64,000 nucleotides of DNA from Escarpia spicata (taxonomy: Eukaryota; Annelida; Polychaeta; Sabellida; Siboglinidae). Numbering within the stretch: the stretch's first letter is position 1; the number at the start of each line of letters is the position of its first letter. A program made the position numbers and the translations under genes. Under the pieces are notes generated by a model that was not told the DNA's origin, made no database searches, and saw nothing but the letters and a program-made list of their open reading frames with translations. The stretch is from NCBI GenBank assembly GCA_963995525.1, contig OZ023212.1, positions 9,398,341-9,462,340 on the forward strand, in the 5' to 3' direction. Shown piece by piece: positions 47,370 through 58,500 of this stretch.

Positions 47370-47480
47370 AGTTGAAAATACTAGAGTGTGTTGAAATTAA
47401 CTACCGTAGTGTTTTTGAAGATGCGTATTCTGAACTGCGTTCACCAGAACGTCTGCATAGCCCGTCTAGATGTTTGACAG
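47370..47480 (+). CDS. Candidate exon with tyrosine motifs (unassigned)
   Basis: An open stretch ends at ACAG before GTAACC. It contains INYRSVFEDAYSELRSPE; INYRSV fits the pattern [SIVL]xYxx[ILV] of inhibitory tyrosine motifs. The 5' boundary is uncertain (an AACATAAG acceptor is possible). Phase 1 out does not fit the long frame of the 48092 candidate, though it would give a short terminal reading there. Confidence 0.18.
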
Positions 47481-48091
47481 GTAACCGCACGATTCTGCCA
47501 GCGAAACAGTAATCTGCTAGTCATTGTTATGTTATCCCTACATCTTGCTGCCGGTGGGCTCGCTATATATACGCCTAGCTGAGACATGGATTGATGGTTG
47601 TCAACGCGTAATTGAAATCTATAAAAATATGTAACTGTTTATAAGGTAAGTCTACATAAGCAGTACATATCTTAACAACGTGAAATGTAGCGTCGAAAAT
47701 ATGCATACTATACCTATAACTAGAAGAGAATTGTAAACTTAGTAAACATTCAAGCCTGATGCATAATTCCTACGGCATGCTACCTCTACTAGCTTTCTTC
47801 AATGTGTTGCTACAAAGTACACTGAACGTTCGGTGTATTCGCGAATTGGACACATGGCTCCTCCCATAGAAAAACGTCGGACCAATCAACATCAACTCTG
47901 ATGTTATCTTGTATTGTTTTCCTTGCCGTTGCGAGACGTCGATCTATAGCGATCAGTACATGTTTGCAACAAGGATTGACAACAAATACGTGTAACATTT
48001 GCTGTAGGTTTCAAATGAAATACGACGCGTATAGTGAGTCGAACGAATGTTATTTCAATGAACTGACATGATATTGAAAATGGTTTTGTAG

Positions 48092-48277
48092 GTGGACATC
48101 GCAATCTACCAAACACATACGTATGACAATCTCGGGCAAAAGGATATATGTGGACATAGACTCCATAAAGAAAAAGAAGACATAAACACAACTACGTACA
48201 CAATGTCGACTAGACATTTTCACAGTGAAGTCAACCGCGCTGGTCGGTGGCGCTACCTGTTGATCGGAAACATGACG
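48092..48277 (+). CDS. Candidate internal exon, 62 codons (unassigned)
   Basis: GGTTTTGTAG precedes and GTAAGG follows a 186-bp open stretch, phase 0 at both ends. The peptide begins VDIAIYQTHTYDNLGQKD and is rich in Tyr, His and Lys, like a cytoplasmic tail. No homologous family was recognised and no matching neighbour exon was established. Confidence 0.22.
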
Positions 48278-48427
48278 GTAAGGAAATTTGCATAGTTTTG
48301 TTCTAGTTTCCGTGATACGTCGCCACCGTTTGTACATTTTCGCATTTCAACCTGATTGGTTTACAGGTTTGATAGAGGAAGTAGTTTTTAAATGTAAGTA
48401 TTTGGTGTGGTGTTTAACAAGTAGTTT

Positions 48428-48430
<3 letters not shown>

Positions 48431-48478
<48 letters not shown>
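48431..48478. repeat. (TA)n microsatellite
   Basis: 48 bp of pure alternating TA. Confidence 0.97.
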
Positions 48479-48483
<5 letters not shown>

Positions 48484-48635
48484 GTTGAAAAGGTTTTAGT
48501 AAGGCTATCTTGTAAACCAAAACCACACTGCAGATAACAAAATGACCTACACAACAAAGCTCAAAATTGACCTTCCATGGAAATAAATAAAACCTTTTAA
48601 GGATGTGGAAGATATTGTTCATGGCTCCAAGATTA

Positions 48636-48818
48636 AATTGTAATAGCAAGAATAAAACTTTCATTGGAGCTGTATTTGAAACTTGTAATGTTTTGATCCT
48701 TTTACTGCGGATCTTGATCAGTACGTGATCAAGATCCGCGGTAGACGGATCAAAACGTTGCCAGTTTCAAATACAGCTCCAATGTAAGTTTTAGTCTTGC
48801 TATTACAACTTTTTAGGA
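48636..48818. repeat. Long foldback palindrome
   Basis: The left arm (TTGTAATAGCAAGAATAAAA onward, to GCGGATCTTGATCA) and right arm (TGATCAAGATCCGC onward, to TTTTAGTCTTGCTATTACAA) pair over about 85 bp with few mismatches and a loop of about 5 bp at GTACG (48720). It includes TTGGAGCTGTATTTGAAAC and its complement. It may be a foldback element or the site of an inverted duplication. Confidence 0.88.
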
Positions 48819-48949
48819 TAGCTGCAAAATACCACATTGTACAACGTATCAAAAGTCCCAAAATGTCCTCATTGTAGGTTCGTCACAACAAGCATAGCAA
48901 CCCACCTGGTCAACCATTATAGAAAGTGGGTTGTTGCGACATTAATTTA

Positions 48950-49500
48950 CTTTGGTTGCTAGGCTTGCTGTGATGAAACCTCACAGGAGAAACTTGTGAA
49001 GTATTGATATGTTATTCAATGTGACAGTGTGCAACTATCCTGAAAACATAAGCTTTGTGCTATTTATTTTCATGGTGTGTCCATTTATGATATGCAACTC
49101 ATGTTGGACATTATAAATGACGTCCTCTCTACAAGGATTGCCTAGCTTGGTTGCTACGCTTGTTGTGACGAACGCACACAGTGGAAACTTCTGGAATTTT
49201 GATATGTTATTCAATGTGATAATGTGCAACTATCCTGCAAACATTAGCGTTGTACTATTTATTTATTTTCATGGTGGGTCCATGTATGATATGCAGCTCA
49301 TGCTGGAAATTATTGTAAATGGCCTCCTCTCTACAATGATTGTGTAGCTTGGTTGCTAGGTTTGTTGTGACGGATGCACACTTAGGAAAATTGGAAACTT
49401 TTGATATGTTGTTGAATGACTTACTTTGTAACTTGCCTAAAAGAAATTAGCGTTGTACTATTTATTTTCATCATGTTTGGTTCAATTTTGACTTAATGTT
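48950..49500. repeat. ~200-bp tandem repeat, ~2.7 copies
   Basis: GGTTGCTAGGCTTGCTGTGA (48954), GGTTGCTACGCTTGTTGTGA (49150) and GGTTGCTAGGTTTGTTGTGA (49351) each start a block with GATATGTTATTCAATGTGA, CAACTATCCTGxAAACAT and CTATTTATTTTCATGGTG. Copies differ by roughly 10-20%. Confidence 0.85.
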
Positions 49501-49554
49501 CTTGGATTATCAGGTCAATGAACTAGATTAATCTTAGACAGAGAAGCAAATTGT

Positions 49555-51034
49555 GAAGAAGCTGACGGACACCATACTTACAAGAAACTCAACGTTTAGA
49601 TTGGTCTACCAAAGCTTAAACATAAGCGAAGAAGAGAACGAAAAATATGAAACGCTAGAAGGGAAGTTGATAAAAGGGATTACATTATTATAGGCAACTT
49701 TAACAATGGACACATAAAATGGAAATATCTTGAGAGTACTGGGTGTGATGACAAATATTTATATTATTAATACAATTATATTTAATTATAAATTGTCCTT
49801 GAACTAACCATGTGACATAATTAATTATACTTGGTTTTGTTCTCACAATATTAATTACTTGGCAATAGTAAGATAGATATGCCACTATGAAGTAATTATC
49901 AAAATGAAATACACACTTCCATTAATTGAAAATCATAACTAAATAATAAAACGCAGTACGAACTTCCAGAGGGGCAGGTTACAAAGATATGAGGAAATGT
50001 TTATTTAGCAAGTTTAGACTGAAATAACTCATTGAAGAATAAGATAACAATACAATTGAGTGCATCATTGATACACGGGAATAGGTCAAGAAAGAAATAC
50101 GTATTGGAAGAAGGCATTAGAAAAAACTATAAAAACAAATGATACGGATGGTACATAAACGTATTTGAAATGATGAAGACTACAACAATTATAAATATGC
50201 ATTCAATAAGGCTACACGTGAACCTAGGCATTCCAAGAGAAGCTATCAACAACAATTAGCTCGTAATATAACAAATGCCAGCAAGAAAATTTATGTTTAT
50301 GTTCGGAACAAAGGGAAAGTTTTCGATCAGACCATCTAGGACAGTTAGTTGTAACTGCAACAATGGTGACTAAGAACATAAAGGTACTAACGGAAAATGA
50401 ATCACTTGGAGTGGATGGGATACCAAATGGGCTTTGAAATCTGTCGAATGAGTTCAAATCGATGAGCTAAACATCAGTGATTTATAAATCATTAGAAAGT
50501 TAGTAAAATATCACATGGTGGATTACCGATTAAGCACAACTTGATAAACCGATCCCAACATGGATTCATAGAAGCGATGTCATGCTTATCAAATATGGTA
50601 TGTTTACCCGAAGACAAGACTAAGTGAGTAGTATATATTATGTTTTTAGATTGTTCAGACAGCTTCAACGACAAGTCACACGCGGTATTGCTACTTTAAT
50701 TAATGGGAGGTTTAGATAATGACATAATTAACGGAATATACAAATGGCTGGTTGACAGAAAGCAACAGTTAATTGTTATCGCGAAGGCTTCAAATTGGAA
50801 ATATGTTTTGATTGGGGTACCACAAGGATATATCAATGCTTTAGACAATTATATAACAAGCAAGGCGCTATCATTTTTGTATGACACTAAAGTGTATTGA
50901 AAGGTTAATCATAGTGGATATAAGCCGATAAGCATGATGGTTTAGATACGCTGATCGAATCTTCTGAAAAATGGAAGATGTGGCTCAATGTTGGGAAATA
51001 TAAATGCCTCCATACAGCCCATGGGAATGGCCGT
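49555..51034 (+). pseudogene. CR1-like retrotransposon ORF2 relic, abutted by the RTE-like element
   Basis: Fragments in order: YIIIGNFNNGHIKWKYLEST (endonuclease C-terminal IxGDFNxxxIxW block, about 49670-49740); GGLDNDIINGIYKWLVDRKQ, ASNWKYVLIGVPQG and TSKALSFLYDTKVY (50705-50900, RT motifs around GVPQG and FADDTK, the latter degraded to LYDTK); DGLDTLIESSEKWKMWLNVG and KYKCLHTAHGN (about 50935-51030). The last block then stops abruptly where RTE-like sequence begins. Numerous stops; clearly dead. Confidence 0.7.
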
Positions 51035-52705
51035 GCATGAAAGGACAGAGGCCAGATACCTACAGTCAAAAGTGCAACGGGAGAAGTATTAATGAAACAC
51101 GATGACATCAAAGAGAGATGGGGCCAATACTTTAACTGGCTGATGAACGAGGAAAACCCGAGAGTAGAAACCGAGGAGAGGGATGTGAATCAACGAATGG
51201 TAATAAGTATCAGTGACGAAGAAACAGAGAAAGCACTCAGAGGGATGAAAAGTGGGAAGACTGTAGGAGCAGATGCAATACCTGCTGAAGCTTGGAAATG
51301 TATGGGCAACTTTGGTGTAAAGTTACTATGCAGACTATTCAACTGTGTCATGACTTCAGAACACATGCCATCGGCTTGGCGACAGAGCATACTGGTCCCA
51401 ATCTTCAAGAGAAAAGGTGACATTCAGGAGTGCAAGAACTACCGACGGATCAAACTCCTGATGCATACCTTTAAGATATGGGTGAGAGTCCTAGACAAGA
51501 GGATGAGAGAATGCACATACATACACCAAAGTTAGTTTGGGTTTATGCCAGGCAGGAGTACCACAGATGCGCTTTTCTTTCTCAAACAAACAATAGAGAA
51601 ACACAGGGAAGGACAGAATGACACCAGAGTGGTATGTAACGACTTGGACAAAGCAAATGATCCGGTACCAAGGGAGGAGATATGGAGATGTGCGAGAGAA
51701 AGGGATGTGCCGAAAAAGTACATCAGACTGATACAGGATTTGTTCAAGGTGCGCAGCGTGGCTGGTGAAAGCAGCAACTTTGGCGTAGAGGTTGGGTTAC
51801 ACCAAGGATCTGCACTGAGTCCATACTTGTTCCTCGTATTGATGGACGTATTGACGGAGAAGGTGAGAAAAGATGCACCAGAATCAATGATGTTCGCAGA
51901 TGACATTGTGCTGTGTGGAGGAAAGGAGGTAGACATGACAGAGTATCTGGAGACGTGTAGGAATGCACTGGAAGAAAGAGGAATGAGGGTTATTCGACCG
52001 AAAAACCAATTCGTGGACTTCAGGTTCGAACGGAATGAGAAGATAGATAGACCAACAGTAGAGATACTGGGAGACGAGCTGGGAAAAGTGACACACTTCA
52101 AATATCTAGGGTCAGTCGTGGAAGAGAAAGGAGGCATATAAACGAAGATCAAACAGAGAGTGAATGCAGCTTGGGGAAATTGGAATAAATGCAGTGGAGT
52201 GTTGTGCGACAGGAGGATGCCAGTGAAGTTGAAGGGGAAGATCTATAAAACGGTACTCAGGCCAGTAATGCTGTACGGGGCAGAGACCTGGGCAACAACG
52301 AAAGGACAAGAAGCAAGGATAGAGACGAATGAGATGAGGATGCTGATGTGGATGTGTAGAGTATCAAAGAAATATAAGATCCGAAACGAATACATTAGAG
52401 GAGCAACGGGAGTGACACAAGCATCCAAAAATATAATAGAGAAACGACTGAAATGGTATGGGCATGTGATGAGAAGGGAAGAGGAGCACATAGTGAGAAG
52501 AGTGATAAATGCAGAGATTCCAGGAAGAAGAAGGGGAGGACGACCGAAGACCAGATGGAAAGACACATACAGAAGAGACATGGAAATCGTGGGTCTGAGT
52601 GCAGATGTGGTGATGGACAGGGAGACATGGAGACCGAAAATTACAAGCCATCCCGACGACCCCAGATGACGGGAAAACGTTAGAGAAGAAGAAGAAGAAA
52701 GTGTA
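51035..52705 (+). pseudogene. RTE-like retrotransposon ORF2, 5'-truncated, two in-frame stops
   Basis: One frame runs from about 51042 (KDRGQIPTVKSATGEVL) to the stop at 52667-52669, broken only by TAG near 51533 and TAA near 52139. Domains: RT lead (KSGKTVGADAIPAEAWK), PIFKRKGDIQECKNYR, FGFMPGRSTTDALFFLKQTI, VCNDLDKANDPVPREEIW (motif A-like region with a substitution, where intact copies have D-E-KAFD), LHQGSALSPYLFLVLMD, MFADDIVLC (catalytic FADD kept), YLGSVVEEKGG, PVMLYGAETWATTKGQE, RLKWYGHVMRREEEH, GGRPKTRWKD. It ends in a (GAA)n-type tail near 52683-52700. No endonuclease is present. It is the least decayed element in the window. Confidence 0.88.
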
Positions 52706-53186
52706 CAGAGGAGAGCGTTGACAATGATTTCAGAACTATATTGGTTATCAACACCTATAGTTTTCTCAGTTAAGAAAGATACACATTAGAGGGCATGATG
52801 AAATATTTGTGAAGGAACAGAATATATTAGAAAGAAAAAAAAGTATCCATTCTCATAGAGGACCATAAACAAATGGAACACTATTTGGTTCTTGTTTGGA
52901 TGCTAGTAGCGTGAATGTATAAAAACAAAATCGATATATACCTCAGAAGGGCGGGATGCACAGATATAAACAAACGGGACTCTCGACAAGCTCGACAGGG
53001 CTTCCTTGACCACTGGTCATCTGGAGTAAAGTATCTATATATTGTTGAATTTTGTTAAATCGTAAATCTGGTACCTAGCGTCATGTACATTTATTTACAG
53101 CAGAAGCGGTAACACAAACCAAGCATGCGTATCAGAATAGAAGGTTTAGCTCTCAGTATTGAATAAGTTATGTTTCTGTTTGGCAG

Positions 53187-53265
53187 CGGAGGCCGTGTCA
53201 ACGATGGACAATCCAATCGCTCAAGGGGAGGAGTCATGTCCCGATGCAACGTCGCAACTTGTAGC
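53187..53265 (+). CDS. Candidate start exon, whose degraded copies recur in the 1.87-kb array
   Basis: GTTTGGCAG and GTAAGTAT bracket 79 bp. ATG at 53204 (A at -3, G at +4) opens MDNPIAQGEESCPDATSQLV and runs in frame to the donor. In the tandem units the ATG is ATA and one G of the GGGG run is missing, so those copies are broken while the splice-like signals persist. It could belong to a captured host gene or to a retroelement leader; its function is unknown. Confidence 0.25.
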
Positions 53266-54149
53266 GTAAGTATATACGTAAAATCTGTTGAGAAGATAAA
53301 TATTTGCATGAGTGTACAACGCACAAATGTGGAGAAAGCCAATGGAAAGAGAATAGTACAAAAAGGAAGGAACGGTAATTAGAGTGGAAAACAACAGGTG
53401 TTCAGGAGAGACACCACAATTAAGATAGCATATGGACCTTTAAGGTGTGCTACATCTAATTGGAAGAACGGAGGCGTAATAAAACTGTAAGTGGGTGGCG
53501 ATTGACGTACAATACTTTGTGTATCTATGGAGAAGGGAATCAAGATGCAAGATTCAATTTATTTGACCTTGTTAACATACATATTACATACATTGGTAAT
53601 ATGAATAATATGTAAGGTCGGGAAGACGCCCGTTAAGATAATTATATATTGGCGCCAGAACGGGAGCCACCCCACTGGTTTACCGGTGTGTGGTTCACCG
53701 CATATCAGTAACCCGTTTGCTCAGAGAAAAAACATATAGGATAGGGTATGTTTCCTCTTACCTGAAATGTATCAGCAGTTCTTGCAACATAAATATATAA
53801 AATTAGTTAAGAAAAATAATTAGTATTAAGAAGTTAAAATATAGGTCCATAGAAATAACGCCATAATGCCAGCGGTCAAATATGCAAACAAGTGCAGGAA
53901 ATATTTTTAGTCTAGATCTAACTAAAATCAGTAAGCTTAAATGTCACCAGCATGGTGAAGCTGAATAGGCAATAGAAGACTAGGCTATGTATTACTGGGA
54001 CATATATATGTAGAGAGTTACAAACAAATGTGCAGCTGTTGAAGTAGTACGACAACGGAATAGTGGAGAATGCAGGTTCATCGCTACTATAGTGTCCCTA
54101 GCTGGTAAAGATATACAGTCGCTGAACCATCCCGACAGCTTATCCCGAT

Positions 54150-54545
54150 GAGTTGTGTGCCCCGCTGGCGATCAGGACAAGGACAACTAGCCAATTTATT
54201 TGAACAAGTCAAAGATATGTTAGAAACGTTGGCAACCATGCATTCAGAATATATATTCTTGGTGATTTAAAGTTTCATTTGTATTTACCTTCCGCAGTAA
54301 CAACCATAATTCATTATATTCTGGCAACTTTTACAGTGACACAACATGTTAACTTTTTGAAACATAGCCATTGCCTCAACTTCTTGATAACCCGTACAGC
54401 TTATAGAAATATCCTGACAACCATAGTTTCGGATGGCTTATCCAATGACCACACTGCCATTGCCAATGGTAAAGTTTCTATAACTCCAGCAGAGTCTATC
54501 ATGTGCTTTACAGTGCCATTCACAGGACCAACTTTGCAGGTTTAA
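54150..54545 (+). pseudogene. CR1-like ORF2: endonuclease C-terminal fragment
   Basis: FEQVKDMLETLATMHSEY, then after a shift ILGDLKFHLYLPSA, TVTQHVNFLKHSHCLNFLIT and NILTTIVSDGLSNDHTAIA. These match the GDFNxHxDLP, LTQHVxFPTHxxGHTLDLLIT and TVSDGLSDHxAI blocks that end APE domains of CR1-like elements. The GDFN motif is damaged (GDLKF). It marks the 5' side of the element that contains the array. Confidence 0.72.
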
Positions 54546-55517
54546 TGCCTGATGTCCTCAATTCCGATCTTATCGCATATTCAAACGCACACCTACCATA
54601 CGTTTAGAAACAGTACATTTGTTCCATGAATGACTCCGGAAATTCTAAATATAAAAGGCGTCGTCGTTATCTTGAGCGTTTTTAGCACAAATCATGTTCG
54701 ACTTTAGACAGATCACGTTATTGAAAACAGTATCATTACAGCAACATACAAATGGTTAAAATTAAATCGGATTATTACACCACTTTGGCCTCAATTTACC
54801 CTGATAGTCCACGTTAGCAATGGAACTGCATAACATAATTCTACACAGGTGGTATTCTCCATCTCTACTCAATCTTGTATCAGTCTTTATGTGAGTCGTT
54901 CTCTGGTTACTTCAAGGACAAAACCAGTCTTGTCCGTTCTGCTTTCCCGGGTAATTCTTTAAGTACTGTAAACATGGACTCTCCACAAGTAAATTATCTA
55001 ACTTGCATCATTTTAACAGTTGATGAGATGAGGAACATAATAGTGTCCTCCCAAATAAATTATGTAATCTCGATCCATCCCTGATCTTATTGCTAAACAT
55101 GTTTTAGCACATTAATCAAACATATGACAACTAATTAAATGAATCACTGTGCTCTGGCTGTTTTCCTGATGATTTCAAACACGCCAATGTCAACCCATTT
55201 CTTAAGAAGATATATCTGCCTAAACAAGACCTAACAGTTGCAGACCTATTTCCAACCACAGCTTTATTTACTAAGTAATCGAAACATTTATAGCAAGTCA
55301 TGTAAGGATTAGCACCCATGTCTTATTTAATGTGTTACAACCGGCTTACAAACAATTTCACTCTAACTAAACAGGTTTCTCTAAAAGTACACAATGACAC
55401 AAAATCAAACATAAATAAAGGCAAAGTAGCAGCGCATACTTTGCTTGATCTATCTGTCGTCTGTGATACTGTTGATCACAGCATTCTTACTAAATGATAC
55501 TCGACATGCATATGATA

Positions 55518-58500
55518 TTGTTCTCAGTTAAAAAAGATATGTACTAGAGGGCATGGTGTAACATTTGTGAAGGAACAGTATAGATTAGATAATATTTATT
55601 ATGTCTGCTTGTGTGGGTGCTAGCAGCGTGAATGTTTAAAAACAAAATCGATATACCTCAGCATATATACAAACAACCGGGACTCTTGATAAGCCAAGGG
55701 CATCCTTGTACACTTGTCATCTGGAGTAAATTGTCTAGATCTTTTTAAATTTTGTTAAATCTTAAATCTGATACCTAGCGTCATGTATATTAATTGACAG
55801 CGATAACACAAACCAAGCATGAGTATCAGAATGGAAGATTTAGGTTTAGCTATCTGTTTTGAATAAGTTCTGTTTATGTTTGGTAGCGGAGGTCATGTCA
55901 ACGATAGGCAATCCACACGTTCAAGGGAGGAGTCAAATCCCAACGCTACGTCGCAACTTGTAGCGTAAGTATATACGTAAAATATGTTGAGAAGATAACT
56001 ATTTGTATGAGTATGCAACACACAAAAGTGGAAAAAGCCATTGGAAAGTGAATAGTACAAAAAGGAAGGAACGGTAATTAGAGTGGAAAAATTTAGAACA
56101 GGTGTTCAAGAGAGACACCACAATTACGATAGTGTACGAACTTTTAATGTGTGCTACATCTATATCTAGTTTTATAGTGCCATTCGCAGGACCAACATTC
56201 CAGGTTTAATGGCTGATATCCTCAATTCCGATCTTATCGCATATTCTAGTTCTAGTTGTTTCCAGCACTCGGCAACGTTCTATTAACTGACTAGTCTGTA
56301 TATTTTGTGGTTAAAATGTTATGATCTTATGAGGTCTCATTCAACTAGTCAGCCTTTTTCAGAACATTGTCGCCAAGCCGACCTTTCAAACGAACACCTA
56401 CCATACGTTTAGAAACAGTACTGTCAAGTACTCAAGGCTGTACCTAACAAATGTATACCTACGAGATCCAAATTTGTGTCGCAAAAAACATTTGCTCCGT
56501 GGATGACTCCGGAAATTCTAAATGTAAAAGGCGTCGTCGTTATCTTAAGCGTGTTTGGTGCAAATCATGTTCGAGTTTATACAGATCACATTATTGAAAA
56601 CAGTATCATTACAGCAACATACAAATGGTTAAAATTAAATCGGATTATTACACCACTTTGGCCTCAATTTATCCTGATAGTCCACGTTAGCAATGGAACT
56701 GCATAAAATAATTCTACACAGGTGGCCTTCTCCATCTCTACTCAATCTTGTATCAGTCTTTATGTGAGTCGTTCTCTGGTTACATCAAGGACAAAACCAA
56801 TCTTGTCCGTTCTGCTTTCCCGGGTAATTCTTTAAGTACTGTAAACCTGGACTCTCCACAAGTAAATTATCTAACTAGCATCATTTGAACAGTTGATGAG
56901 ATGAGGAACATAATAATGTTCTCCCAAATAAATTATGTAATCTCGATCCATCCCCGATCTTATTGGTAAACATGTCTTAGCACATTAATCAAACATGTGA
57001 CAACTAATTAAATGAATCACTGTGCTCTGGCTGTTTTCCTGATGATTTTAAACACGCCAATGTCAACCCATTTCTTAAGAAGATATATCTGCCTAAACAA
57101 GACCTAACAGTTGCAGACCTATTTCCAACCACAGCTTTATTTACTAAGTAATCGAAACATTTATAGCAAGTCATGTAAGGATTAGCACCCATGTCTTATT
57201 TAATGTGTTACAACCGGCTTAAAAAAATTTCACTCTAACTAAACAGGTTTCTCTAAAAGTACACAATGACACAAAATCAAACATAAATAAAGGCAAAGTA
57301 GCAGCGCATACTTTGCTTGATCTATCTGTCGTCTTTGATACTGTTGATCACAGCATTCTTACTAAATGATACTCGACATGCATATGATATTGTTCTCAGT
57401 TAAGAAAGATATGTACTAGAGGGCATGGTGTAACATTTGTGAAGGAACAGTATAGATTAGATAATATTTATTATGTCTGCTTGTGTGGGTGCTAGCAGCG
57501 TGAATGTTTAAAAACAAAATCGATATACCTCAGCATATATACAAACAACCGGGACTCTTGATAAGCCAAGGGCATCCTTGTACACTTGTCATCTGGAGTA
57601 AATTGTCTAGATCTTTTTAAATTTTGTTAAATCTTAAATCTGATACCTAGCGTCATGTATATTAATTGACAGCGATAACACAAACCAAGCATGAGTATCA
57701 GAATGGAAGATTTAGGTTTAGCTATCTGTTTTGAATAAGTTCTGTTTATGTTTGGTAGCGGAGGTCATGTCAACGATAGGCAATCCACACGTTCAAGGGA
57801 GGAGTCAAATCCCAACGCTACGTCGCAACTTGTAGCGTAAGTATATACGTAAAATATGTTGAGAAGATAACTATTTGTATGAGTATGCAACACACAAAAG
57901 TGGAAAAAGCCATTGGAAAGTGAATAGTACAAAAAGGAAGGAACGGTAATTAGAGTGGAAAAATTTAGAACAGGTGTTCAAGAGAGACACCACAATTACG
58001 ATAGTGTACGAACTTTTAATGTGTGCTACATCTATATCTAGTTTTATAGTGCCATTCGCAGGACCAACATTCCAGGTTTAATGGCTGATATCCTCAATTC
58101 CGATCTTATCGCATATTCTAGTTCTAGTTGTTTCCAGCACTCGGCAACGTTCTATTAACTGACTAGTCTGTATATTTTGTGGTTAAAATGTTATGATCTT
58201 ATGAGGTCTCATTCAACTAGTCAGCCTTTTTCAGAACATTGTCGCCAAGCCGACCTTTCAAACGAACACCTACCATACGTTTAGAAACAGTACTGTCAAG
58301 TACTCAAGGCTGTACCTAACAAATGTATACCTACGAGATCCAAATTTGTGTCGCAAAAAACATTTGCTCCGTGGATGACTCCGGAAATTCTAAATGTAAA
58401 AGGCGTCGTCGTTATCTTAAGCGTGTTTGGTGCAAATCATGTTCGAGTTTATAGAGATCACGTTATTGAAAACAGTATCATTACAGCAACATACAAATGG

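Larger units (their letters stand above)
52755..55517 (+). repeat. Progenitor-like first unit (U0) of the 1.87-kb array
   Basis: 52755-53455 matches the first ~650 bp of the downstream units (TTCTCAGTTAAGAAAGATA, GTGAAGGAACAG, AAAAACAAAATCGATATA, GCTACATCTA) at clearly lower identity. 53455-54500 is present only here and contains the endonuclease part of a CR1-like ORF2. After 54500 the sequence matches the units again, but lacks about 150-200 bp between CGCATATTC and AACG/CACACCTACC that they have. Confidence 0.75.
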
